IMG/VR virus record: IMGVR_UViG_3300005613_000072
Location: 1 to 60,107 of that record
Reading direction: 5' to 3' (one strand)
DNA length: 60,107 nt
DNA from: a virus
The notes under the pieces were generated by a model. It ran no database searches. It saw only the letters and a program-made list of their open reading frames with translations, and was not told the DNA's origin. Shown here one piece after another: positions 19,813 through 27,504 of this stretch. Position 1 is the stretch's first letter; every line of letters starts with the position of its first letter. The position numbers and the translations under genes were made by a program.

Positions 19813-20829
19813 TTAACTCGCGGTTTCGTTGGCACCGGTAATGATCTTCATCGTAGACTCTTCGTTGACGATTCCAGAACCCCAGATGGAGTACCATGCA
19901 ACTTTGAGAATACGTCCGAAATCTTCAATGCCATTTTCGCGGAAAGAAAGTGGTTGCCTTTCAGCATAGCCAACTCCATTGTACCCGGCAAAGATAGCAG
20001 TCAAAAGGTCCGCAGAGCTTGCGCCGGCAGCATCAAGATCAGAGTCATAGCTCCATGCATCGTTAGCATCAATACCCTGCTTGACAAGCGTAGTCTGGAC
20101 AAGCTTAATATTGTCTACTTGGGCAACTTCCCCACGCCACACCGGTCGTCCCGCGGGATAGTCCTTGACGTAAGTAAGTCGATTAAAGCGTTCCATACCA
20201 GAATCAATCTGGCGCTTAAGCTGGGTGAAGTGGCGAGGGTGAATAAACAGAACAAAATATCGTTCGCCATTAGGCGCTACAAATGGTCGAGATTTCAGGG
20301 TAGCGGCTTTTTCAATCAGCGAGTCAAGCATCTGGTAAGTCAACACGTCAGTAGAAGCAACGGAAGCAGCGGTAGTGTTTCCACCGGCATACACGACGTT
20401 GGTAGTTTCGTAGAACGAGTCACGAACTTCGCTGTCAAGCACAAGCCCGGCATCCTCACCAAGCGCCATAGCAGCTTCAAACAAAACATCAACCTTACCG
20501 GCTTGTACCAACAAGTTGGATACGGCAACAGCGTTACCACGTTCACCAACGGAAATCTCAACCGTGGAAGTTTCCAAGTTGTTGGTTGGAATAGGCACAT
20601 TCTCAGTCAGTGTTCCACCTTTGTCCAATGCGCCAAATTTAATAAATTCAATCTTCAGTCCATGCTCAGTCCTAAGGTCTTGCTTATACGTAGCGGCTTG
20701 CAGAAACACAGTTTCCGGCAAAGCCGTACGGAGAATCTCTTTCGAGAGAACTTCTTTAATAACATCCGAAAGTTGTACATAACCCCCAGAAGTATCGCTG
20801 TAAACGGCAGTGTTCATATTAGAAGCCAT
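19813..20829 (-). CDS. Major capsid protein, N4-gp56-like family (338 aa)
   Basis: The sequence has a strongly diagnostic tail: DNIKLVQTTLVKQG, then an ALLTAIFAGYNGVGYAE-type stretch, and ILKVAWYSIWGSGIVNEESTMKI, as in the N4-gp56 family of HK97-fold capsids. The segment FVLFIHPRHFTQLKRQ is another family-like block. Codon use is biased to C-ending and G-ending optimal codons, higher in GC than neighbours, as expected for the most abundant virion protein. The scaffold-like gene lies immediately upstream. No protease gene is visible. Confidence 0.9.
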   Translation of the reverse strand: MASNMNTAVYSDTSGGYVQLSDVIKEVLSKEILRTALPETVFLQAATYKQDLRTEHGLKIEFIKFGALDKGGTLTENVPIPTNNLETSTVEISVGERGNAVAVSNLLVQAGKVDVLFEAAMALGEDAGLVLDSEVRDSFYETTNVVYAGGNTTAASVASTDVLTYQMLDSLIEKAATLKSRPFVAPNGERYFVLFIHPRHFTQLKRQIDSGMERFNRLTYVKDYPAGRPVWRGEVAQVDNIKLVQTTLVKQGIDANDAWSYDSDLDAAGASSADLLTAIFAGYNGVGYAERQPLSFRENGIEDFGRILKVAWYSIWGSGIVNEESTMKIITGANETAS

Positions 20830-20843
20830 TTTTTCTCACCTTC

Positions 20844-21563
20844 CTAAAGTTTTTGTGCTAATTTCAAAAGCGCATCTCTCTGCTTTTCGTACTCTTCAAG
20901 ACTCATGCCTTGAATTTTCTTGGCGTTTTCGTCCATTTCTGGTACACCAGCAGGTTCTGAACTCGGAACATTATTGGGCGGTAGTTTTGTTCCTCGGCGT
21001 TTTTCTTTTTCTTGGGTAGCAAGCTCTTCTAAAATTCGTTCTTTCATGGCTTTGTAAGTTTCGTTAGATCGCTTAACGGATTCTAAGATTGCTTCTTCGG
21101 AACTACCGGAAATAATATCCGGGATAATTTCCGATCCGTACTTAGCCAATTGTTTTTCTTTGAACAAATCCAGTTTTGCTTGCTTAATGTCTCGTTCGAA
21201 AGATTCTTTTTCTACCAGCAAACTTTCCCGCATTTTTTGAATGTCTGTTAGCGTAGCGGCTGCCCTTTCCTCTGGCGTCGGTTCTTTCTTTTCGACAAAC
21301 GCCTCAGAAAGTTTGGAAAATTTACTGTCGAACGAACTAAGTTGGTTCTGCAAAGCCTTAAGCTCGTCATTCTTTTGCGCGTTTTCAGACGAAAGCTTTT
21401 CCAGCTTTGCGTACAACTTTTCTTTTTCGTCTTTTCTGGCTTCCTCAACAAGTTTCTGCACTGCCGCATCCTTGGTGATGTCTGTCCTAACGGAAGAGCT
21501 TTCCTCCGTCTGTGAACCAGTATCTTTAGGATTTTCCTCGAAAGTAGTTTTATCAGTATCCAT
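20844..21563 (-). CDS. Scaffolding protein candidate (239 aa)
   Basis: I chose ATG 21563 (MDTDKTTFEENPKDTGSQ), which has AGGGGG upstream; the open frame further upstream covers the promoter. The protein is acidic and almost wholly helical, with heptad-like E/K/L content (DEKEKLYAKLEKLSSENAQKN and following) and a disordered N-terminus. Size and place directly before the capsid gene match phage scaffolds of the DUF4355 type. It is the first gene of the late operon, 25 bases below the nearest promoter. Confidence 0.8.
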   Translation of the reverse strand: MDTDKTTFEENPKDTGSQTEESSSVRTDITKDAAVQKLVEEARKDEKEKLYAKLEKLSSENAQKNDELKALQNQLSSFDSKFSKLSEAFVEKKEPTPEERAAATLTDIQKMRESLLVEKESFERDIKQAKLDLFKEKQLAKYGSEIIPDIISGSSEEAILESVKRSNETYKAMKERILEELATQEKEKRRGTKLPPNNVPSSEPAGVPEMDENAKKIQGMSLEEYEKQRDALLKLAQKL

Positions 21564-21588
21564 GCTAAACCCCCTGAATAATTTTCTG

Positions 21589-21617
21589 ATTATACCATAA
21601 ATTCTGTAGCTTGTCAA
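21589..21617 (-). promoter_or_regulatory. Late promoter 1, consensus sigma-A
   Basis: Minus strand TTGACA (21617-21612), 17-bp spacer, TATAAT (21594-21589), with TATGG immediately before the -10 giving an extended TGG. It is the nearest of three tandem promoters to the scaffold gene. Confidence 0.9.
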
Positions 21618-21619
21618 TA

Positions 21620-21737
21620 GGTTGTGCAAAATAAAAATGGGCGGGATTTTTATTTTCCAGCAACTATTGGTATTATACCACAAAATTTATCGTTTGTCAA
21701 TAGGTTGGTAAAAATACGGGCGGATATTTTTACCAAC
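21620..21737 (-). promoter_or_regulatory. Two palindromes located at the starts of late promoter 2 and 3 transcripts
   Basis: The segment 21704-21737 is an inverted repeat: GTTGGTAAAAAT pairs with ATTTTTACCAAC across a CGGGCGG-containing centre. A related but less perfect palindrome spans about 21620-21663 around GGGCGGG. Each sits just downstream of a promoter, so each would be an operator or a 5'-terminal mRNA hairpin. The shared GGGCGG centre indicates duplication of a promoter-plus-palindrome module. Confidence 0.7.
21672..21700 (-). promoter_or_regulatory. Late promoter 2, consensus sigma-A
   Basis: Minus strand TTGACA (21700-21695), 17-bp spacer ending TTTGTGG, TATAAT (21677-21672). 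It lies 83 bp upstream of promoter 1 and shares the CCTATTGACA context with it. Confidence 0.9.
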
Positions 21738-21744
21738 TGTGGGT

Positions 21745-21773
21745 ATTATACCACAAATTTTTTGGTTTGTCAA
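21745..21773 (-). promoter_or_regulatory. Late promoter 3, consensus sigma-A
   Basis: Minus strand TTGACA (21773-21768), 17-bp spacer ending TTTGTGG, TATAAT (21750-21745). It lies 73 bp upstream of promoter 2. Confidence 0.9.
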
Positions 21774-21862
21774 GGGGTACAAAAAAATTTATTTTTCAAA
21801 GAACTAAGTTTCTGGTACTTAGACGTAAAAAATTGCTTTTTAGTTCAAGTTAGTTATATCTA

Positions 21863-22340
21863 ACTTCGGAATTAATTATTTTCTGCGAAACGATGTATCT
21901 ATGCCGGGCAAAAAAGAAACCGGTTATTCTGTGTGGTGGCAATGTATTGTTCTATGGCAAGGGTAAAAAATCCTACGGTACCCCAGAAAAAAAAATCGCC
22001 GAAAAAAAAATCTATCCCCACATAGGATTAGCTTAGTTACTTTCTTAGAAAAATTTTATCCACGGTGGGGTGGTTTTTCCCCACCGTGGGTACCCGTAGG
22101 GTACGACGGAAAACCTGGCGTAAAAGAAAAAAGTGCACAAAAAAGAAAAGATTACCAGTGTACACTACGTGTACCCACGGTGTGGAAGATCACCACACCG
22201 TGGATCATAAAGAAAAAGAGAAAAAGAAAGATAAAAGATCTTAAGTACTTAAGATCTTAAGTACTTATATATATATATATATGCACACTGACCATTTTTT
22301 TCGGCTGAAACCCGCATCAACAGCCAAAAGTTGCTTGCAA
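21863..22340. other. Candidate replication origin / divergent control region
   Basis: No gene is visible here. It contains TTATCCAC (22056-22063), like a DnaA box, within an 11-bp stem CCACGGTGGGG/CCCCACCGTGG (22060-22089). Next is GTACCC-GTA-GGGTAC (22090-22104), then a second 11-bp stem CCACGGTGTGG/CCACACCGTGG (22175-22203) sharing the CCACGGTG arm. A purine-only run follows, then a perfect 16-bp tandem repeat AGATCTTAAGTACTTA (22236-22267) and a TA run (to 22282) that would melt easily. Arms, repeats and melting zone between divergent operons are the usual parts of an origin; the assignment is inference. Confidence 0.55.
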
Positions 22341-22426
22341 AAACGCTGTGTTTGGCTATTTAAGCCTATCACAAAATCTGTTATTTTTGTTATACTCACA
22401 GCGCTGATTTGTAATTTTTCTGATAC

Positions 22427-22455
22427 TTGACTTGTAACAAAATTTGTGGTAAAAT
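22427..22455 (+). promoter_or_regulatory. Early promoter, distal
   Basis: TTGACT (22427-22432), 17-bp spacer ending TTTGTGG, TAAAAT (22450-22455). One mismatch per hexamer compared with the promoter 46 bp downstream, with the same TGTGG context. Confidence 0.7.
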
Positions 22456-22472
22456 TATTTTGTTCAGGGGGG

Positions 22473-22501
22473 TTGACAAACGGGAAAATTTGTGGTATAA
22501 T
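22473..22501 (+). promoter_or_regulatory. Early promoter, perfect consensus
   Basis: TTGACA (22473-22478), 17-bp spacer ending TTTGTGG, TATAAT (22496-22501). It lies directly upstream of the first rightward gene and is the main candidate for early transcription. Confidence 0.92.
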
Positions 22502-22516
22502 TGGAGGTGATGAAGG

Positions 22517-22810
22517 ATGATTGAAAACAAGCTTAGCTTTTTATTGCACGATAATCCAGAGCTAACTAAGTATTTAGACGGGTTAGAGTACTGGATTATT
22601 CTGGCTGAGTCTGCTTTTCTACCCACAAAAAATATTGGTTTACTGAAGCTAAGAAAACTCGGGCGGGTAATTAGCACGGTGCCAATAGAAAAGTTAGATT
22701 TATCCAGCAAAGCAAAGGATGATTTGGATCATTTAGTTGATTACGAAAAGGTCGGTAATTTGACGTATGCTAACATTGGAAAACTTCTTTTTAAGCGCGA
22801 AATTTTCTGA
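22517..22810 (+). CDS. Early protein of unknown function (97 aa)
   Basis: This is the first rightward gene, 15 bases below the consensus promoter, with GGAGGTGATGAAGG ahead of ATG 22517. The sequence (MIENKLSFLLHDNPELTKYLDGLEY..., PTKNIGLLKLRKLGRVI) is small and helical. A leading early position often holds host-takeover or regulatory proteins, but no domain is recognisable. Confidence 0.75.
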   Translation: MIENKLSFLLHDNPELTKYLDGLEYWIILAESAFLPTKNIGLLKLRKLGRVISTVPIEKLDLSSKAKDDLDHLVDYEKVGNLTYANIGKLLFKREIF

Positions 22811-22841
22811 TGACATCACAGTACGGAAAGGGGAAATTTTT

Positions 22842-23552
22842 ATGAATCTGATCGAACTTCTGTCGTTTGGTGTGTTAAAAACCTTGGCGGAAAAAAAGGC
22901 GCTGGTTATTTTTGTGCTGCTTGTTAGCGAGGCGATGAAAGAAGTTGCTTTATTCAAGCAAATGGTAGAAGCTCAACTTTCAGTTGATAACATCGCAACC
23001 CTGACAGGCGCTGATAAAGCGGATATCACAGAAAAACTAAAATTATTGGAATCTTTGAACCTAATAAAACTGACTGGTAGTCATATTTTAGTTGGTAAGG
23101 TTGTTGATGAACAGTTCTATTTGCTGAACGAAAAAACACCACAAAATTCTTCTAAAAAAGAAATGCCAAAGGTAATTACTGGGCGGTATATTCCATTGGC
23201 AAAAAAAGAAGAGGACTACGAAGTTATCGAGTGTCTAATCTACATGAACAGACTATTCTATGAAGAATTCGGTTTTAGTGAAACAACTATTTTGCCTAAG
23301 CAGCTTAATAGTCTAAAAAGTATCTATAACACATCTGGATTAAATCTAAAACAAATCTATAAGGTTTATAAATTTTATCTGAAAAATTTTAGAACTTGGG
23401 GTGTAAATAGCCCTACTATGCCAGCATTTAATGGGTTTTTTAACGCTGTTATTATGGACTACAAACAGCTTGGCAAAAAAAGTTACGACAAGAAAGAAGA
23501 AACAAAACCAGCTGAAGTTTTTAGCGGATTTGTGGGGCGGCATCATGAATAA
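22842..23552 (+). CDS. Replisome organiser / initiation protein, DnaD-like (236 aa)
   Basis: ATG 22842 (MNLIELLSFGVLKTLAEKK) follows GGAAAGGGG. The N-terminal half contains a winged-helix-like segment (LSVDNIATLTGADKADITEKLKLLESLNLIKLTGSHI). The C-terminal half (...TTILPKQLNSLKSIYNTSGLNLKQIYKVYKFYLKNF) resembles DnaD/phage replisome-organiser C-terminal helices. It overlaps the helicase loader and lies just right of the candidate origin, the standard initiator-loader arrangement. The precise family is not certain. Confidence 0.65.
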   Translation: MNLIELLSFGVLKTLAEKKALVIFVLLVSEAMKEVALFKQMVEAQLSVDNIATLTGADKADITEKLKLLESLNLIKLTGSHILVGKVVDEQFYLLNEKTPQNSSKKEMPKVITGRYIPLAKKEEDYEVIECLIYMNRLFYEEFGFSETTILPKQLNSLKSIYNTSGLNLKQIYKVYKFYLKNFRTWGVNSPTMPAFNGFFNAVIMDYKQLGKKSYDKKEETKPAEVFSGFVGRHHE

Positions 23553-24162
23553 ACAACTGGCAGTAGCTACATACGAACAAGCTGGACTACCTAAGAAATA
23601 CTGGAATTTTTCTTTTATCGATTTCACAGAACTACCTGTAAACAGGGAAAAATATCAAGACATTGCTAAGAAACTCAAAGCCTACGCAGATAACAGATTA
23701 GATACCAGTGGCTATGGCATAATGTTTACAGGTCCTTTTCGAAGCGGAAAAACTGCTTTATCGATTGCATTTGCAAAGTATTTCATGAAACAGCATGGAT
23801 TTATGCCTATGTTTGTATCAAATCATAGACTATATTCTGCGTACTTTGGTAACGATTTATGGTCATTTTCTGATCTACTTTTGAGCAAGTTTATCATTTT
23901 GGACGATATTGGAAGGGAATATAAACGCAAAGATTTTGCCGGAAATGTTTTAGAAGATTTGATTAGGGAACGAATTAACAGCAACTTAGGAACACTAATT
24001 ACAACTAATCTAACTCCGGATGAATTGAAAGATTTTTATGGGACGGCTTTTTATAGCCTACTAAATGAAATGTTTAGACTACAGGTTAAGATGCCAGAAA
24101 TGCGTGATAACTTCACTATGATTAGTGATAATGTTTATAAAAAGTTGGGTGGAATTACGTGA
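23545..24162 (+). CDS. DnaC/DnaI-like helicase loader ATPase (205 aa)
   Basis: The start ATG 23545 (MNKQLAVATYEQAGLPKKYW) overlaps the initiator gene by 8 bases. The AAA+ core has Walker A GPFRSGKT (about residue 63), Walker B FIILDDIG, and sensor-1 TLITTNLTPDEL, as in DnaC/IstB. The N-terminal phrase AGLPKKYWNFSF resembles loader linkers ('lP..y....f.dF'). It would load the DnaB-like helicase encoded at 27505. It overlaps the terminase start by 4 bases (GTGA). Confidence 0.88.
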   Translation: MNKQLAVATYEQAGLPKKYWNFSFIDFTELPVNREKYQDIAKKLKAYADNRLDTSGYGIMFTGPFRSGKTALSIAFAKYFMKQHGFMPMFVSNHRLYSAYFGNDLWSFSDLLLSKFIILDDIGREYKRKDFAGNVLEDLIRERINSNLGTLITTNLTPDELKDFYGTAFYSLLNEMFRLQVKMPEMRDNFTMISDNVYKKLGGIT

Positions 24163-25709
24163 AAAAAATTAATCTCGGAAAACCAACCCCGAAATTAGAA
24201 GATGCTATATCTTCCAATGTAGATGAGTCTAAAGATAGGGGCTTTGACGTAGATTTTTTGGCGGAAAAAATCATTACGTTTGGCGAACTATTTGATAATA
24301 TAAGCTTATACGAATACCAAAAAGAAGTTGGTATGCACATTGTAAAAGATATTTTGCTAAACAGGGGCAATGTGTTTACAGTAGAGATAGCTCGGCAAGC
24401 CGGTAAAACAGAAGTTTTAGCACTTATAATTAAAGCTATGGCTATTTTGCTACCAAGGCTTGCCGAAATTTTTCCGGAAGAATTAGGGCACTACAAACGT
24501 GGATTCAAATCTGGAATTTTTGCGCCTCAAAAAGAGTTGTCTAAAACAATGTACGGGCGGGTACTTGATAGGTTAGACTCAGAAGACGCACAACCTTTTC
24601 TACTTGATCCATCAATTAACACGGACTTAAAATCGAGAAATCCGATTAAACTGTCGAATGGTTCATTAATTCAAGGTCACTCTTTGTTAGCGAAAAACTT
24701 GGTATCTTTCACCTATGATTTTATTGTAATTGACGAAGCCCAAGCTATCCCTGATGATGATTTTGTTACTGAACACGTTTATCCTATGGGATCAGCAACA
24801 AATGCATCTATTGTACTTGTTGGGGTTGCCGGTGATCAAGAAGGACTATTTTCATATAACATAAACACTAATCGCGAACGGGAAGATGGCGATGAAAAAT
24901 ACCACTTTGAGTACGATTATAGACACGTCCAACAGTTTAACCCGCGGTATGAAAAATTTGTTGCTAAAAGACGCGAAGATGTGAAGCGGGGTATTATGAG
25001 CCAAACTTCCTTTGATAGGGGGTATTTGTTGAAGTGGGGATTTAGCAGCGAATTATTTTTGCCTAAAGAAAGACTTACCAGTATGCTTGATACTTCGTTA
25101 GACTATGTACATACCGACATGAACCCTCTATCCGTAATTATCGCCGGTATTGACCTGGGCAAGAAAAACGATAGCACCGTTGTGACCATTATGAGATTTG
25201 AAAATGATAAGTACCGTGTGCTAAAATGGCTACAATTAGATCGCATTCCATACTCGGAGCAAAAATTAAACATATACGATTTCTTAGCAAACTATAACAT
25301 ATCAAGTGTATTAATAGACTCTACCGGTGTTGGCGAAGCCATTGCGGATGAAATTGAAGCTTACTATGAGTTAGGTAAGATATTTGTCGACAGATTTGTA
25401 TATTCGGATAAAAATAAATCCGCGGGATATGTACTACTTGATGAATTAATCGAGAAAAATAAAATTGTTATACCAGCAAACTATGCCGTACAACAAACCC
25501 CAGAGTATAAAAGATTCAGGCGTGACTGTATGTCAGCACATAGGGGATATCGTAGAAGCTACCTTACTGTTGAAACCCCTAATTCAAAAGCGCGTACTTT
25601 GCACGATGACTATCTTGATTCTTTAATGTTAGCGGCTTACTGTATGGGCGAAGAGTTGCAAAACGAGGAAATTAGTGATATTCCCGGAAATTTTTGGTTA
25701 AGAGACTAA
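24159..25709 (+). CDS. terL: Terminase large subunit (516 aa)
   Basis: GTG start overlapping the loader stop. ATPase: Walker A region RQAGKT (79-84), Walker B FIVIDEA (188-194). RNase H-like nuclease: AGIDLGKKND (D332), LIDSTGVGE (D387) and LHDDYLDSLMLA (D483/D484 and D487) give the acidic metal-binding set. Length is typical. It cuts concatemers and packages DNA into proheads through the portal encoded next. It lies in the early, rightward unit rather than with the capsid genes, and no small terminase was recognised beside it. Confidence 0.95.
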   Translation: MKKINLGKPTPKLEDAISSNVDESKDRGFDVDFLAEKIITFGELFDNISLYEYQKEVGMHIVKDILLNRGNVFTVEIARQAGKTEVLALIIKAMAILLPRLAEIFPEELGHYKRGFKSGIFAPQKELSKTMYGRVLDRLDSEDAQPFLLDPSINTDLKSRNPIKLSNGSLIQGHSLLAKNLVSFTYDFIVIDEAQAIPDDDFVTEHVYPMGSATNASIVLVGVAGDQEGLFSYNINTNREREDGDEKYHFEYDYRHVQQFNPRYEKFVAKRREDVKRGIMSQTSFDRGYLLKWGFSSELFLPKERLTSMLDTSLDYVHTDMNPLSVIIAGIDLGKKNDSTVVTIMRFENDKYRVLKWLQLDRIPYSEQKLNIYDFLANYNISSVLIDSTGVGEAIADEIEAYYELGKIFVDRFVYSDKNKSAGYVLLDELIEKNKIVIPANYAVQQTPEYKRFRRDCMSAHRGYRRSYLTVETPNSKARTLHDDYLDSLMLAAYCMGEELQNEEISDIPGNFWLRD

Positions 25710-25719
25710 GGGGTGAAGT

Positions 25720-27117
25720 ATGGAAAATATACTTAGTGTAATCCGAAGTGACGAAGAGTACATGACAAAACGTGCGAAATGGAATTTATATTGGATGGCT
25801 TTTAGAGGTATTTACTATAACCGGTTAACTAAAAAATACGAAGAAGATGTTGCTGTAAACAACCTAAAAAAAGTTGTTACCACACTTAACTGGTTTTTAT
25901 TCGGCGAATCTGGCGCACAACCGTTCTTTAATGAAGGAACTAAAGGGGTTCAAATGGCGGTGCAGCAAGTGTTAGATTATGCTAATTTTCCTGCAATATG
26001 TAATGATATTGGTTCGGATGCCAGCATTTATGGGGATGCTTTTGTTAAACTTGGCTACGAAGAGCTTGAAGCGGATGATCCAAGAAAAGTAAAATACGGG
26101 CTTAAAAACGGAATCATAAATATGAAAGTTGTTGATCCTGCAATAGTGTATCCAAAGTTAAGTACCCTTGATAAGGACAAAGTAGAATACTATGTAATTG
26201 ACTATACCACTGACCAGTATACGTATACTGAAATTCACCATAAAGATCGCATAGAAATCTACAATAACGACTCACTTGTAATGGAACATGAAAATCCTTT
26301 GAATGAATTTCTAATTGTTCACGTTCCTAACTATCGTAATACTAAGTCTTTTTATGGGCTATCTGACTTTGAAGATGTTTTCCTTTTGAACCGCGAGATT
26401 GTTGCTAAAGTCAAAGACTTGTCTGATATCATAGACTACCATGGTAGCCCTATTACACTTTTGTTTGGTGTTAAACGCCAAGATTTGATCAAGGGTGCGC
26501 GAAGAGTTTGGTCCGGGTTACCAAAGGATGCTAAAGTAGAAAACCTACAGTTAGATACTGACTTAGAGTCTATTAACAATTTTATTAAGTTGCTGGATGA
26601 TAAAGTTTGGGAACTTGCAGATATCCCAGAAATTGCGCGCGGAAAAAAGATTTCCATCAGTAATACATCTTCTGCTGCTATGAAAATGATGTACTACCCG
26701 CTTATTCAAAAAGCCGGAAGGAAGAAGATTCTTTTAACTCCAGCTGTTAAAGATATTATCTGGCTTGTTATGTCCTTGTTAGAAGCTAAGGGAGAGATTG
26801 AGTTACCTACAAATCCGATGGATTTTAGGATTGAATATCCATCACCATTCCCACAAGATGAACTTATTGCTATGTCTGTTATTGAACGTAGAAAAGCACT
26901 TGGAATGATCACTAAGCGCAAGGCTTTGGAATATATTGGTGAAACTGATATTGACAGGATCATTGAAATTTTGGGCGAAGAATTTCCAGTAGAAGAAGAT
27001 GGTGTCAACCACGCTAATAATGAAAAACAACGCGAAGTAAAAGATTCTTACTACTCCGAGCTTCAACAAGAATCCGATCCACTATACCAGGACACGGAAA
27101 ATATAAAGGTGAAATAA
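25720..27117 (+). CDS. Portal protein (465 aa)
   Basis: The gene is 10 bases after terL with GGGGTGA ahead of ATG. The order TerL-portal, size and sequence pattern (NLKKVVTTLNWFLFGE..., SDASIYGDAFVKLGY, IVDPAIVYP-like VVDPAIVYPKL, VWELADIPEIARGK) are those of SPP1 gp6-type/DUF1073-like portals. The C-terminal 60 residues are charged and helical. It forms the dodecameric DNA channel of the capsid. The capsid gene is more than 5 kb away on the other strand. Confidence 0.88.
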   Translation: MENILSVIRSDEEYMTKRAKWNLYWMAFRGIYYNRLTKKYEEDVAVNNLKKVVTTLNWFLFGESGAQPFFNEGTKGVQMAVQQVLDYANFPAICNDIGSDASIYGDAFVKLGYEELEADDPRKVKYGLKNGIINMKVVDPAIVYPKLSTLDKDKVEYYVIDYTTDQYTYTEIHHKDRIEIYNNDSLVMEHENPLNEFLIVHVPNYRNTKSFYGLSDFEDVFLLNREIVAKVKDLSDIIDYHGSPITLLFGVKRQDLIKGARRVWSGLPKDAKVENLQLDTDLESINNFIKLLDDKVWELADIPEIARGKKISISNTSSAAMKMMYYPLIQKAGRKKILLTPAVKDIIWLVMSLLEAKGEIELPTNPMDFRIEYPSPFPQDELIAMSVIERRKALGMITKRKALEYIGETDIDRIIEILGEEFPVEEDGVNHANNEKQREVKDSYYSELQQESDPLYQDTENIKVK

Positions 27118-27479
27118 TGCAGTATAATGAGATTTCTTTTAACGCTGGCATGACAATTGTTATAGACGATACGTTTCTTATAGCGGATAAAAATTTAGAC
27201 TTCGAAATAATTTCTGCGCTAATTAGGGTTGTCATGGAATTAGATGTGAATACTTACGTCTATACAACCAAGCGCCGAAAAAAGTTGATTGAAAAACGTA
27301 TTGATCTATTAGACCTTCCTGTAAAATATATTCTTTACCCCGAAGACCTTGACGTTGTGTTAAAAGGGCACAGCGTTAGGTTTTTTACAAAAGACCCAGA
27401 ACTCTCGGCGAAATACAAACAAGCACATCGACTACAAAACATGGAAGAAATTTATAAGTATCTGATAGTGGAACTTTAA
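27117..27479 (+). CDS. Unknown protein (120 aa)
   Basis: The start ATG 27117 overlaps the portal stop (ATAATG context), so it is coupled. The sequence contains alternating strands and helices (MTIVIDDTFLIADKN..., VNTYVYTTKRRKKLIEKRIDLL, VKYILYPEDLDVV, HSVRFFTKDPEL). This resembles a small Rossmannoid/HAD-like fold, but the expected DxDxT and C-terminal DD acid pair are missing, so an active phosphatase is unlikely. No function is assigned. Confidence 0.75.
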   Translation: MQYNEISFNAGMTIVIDDTFLIADKNLDFEIISALIRVVMELDVNTYVYTTKRRKKLIEKRIDLLDLPVKYILYPEDLDVVLKGHSVRFFTKDPELSAKYKQAHRLQNMEEIYKYLIVEL

Positions 27480-27504
27480 CCATACGCTGAAAGGATGATT
27501 TACT

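Noticed and set aside
22367-22395. Third early promoter with TATACT at 22390
   Set aside because: The -10 and TTG extension are fair, but the -35 at the right spacing (TATCAC) is too weak to call.
27117-27479. Active HAD phosphatase / polynucleotide kinase 3'-phosphatase
   Set aside because: Only a degraded IDDT-like motif is present; the second Asp of motif I and the terminal acidic motif are absent.
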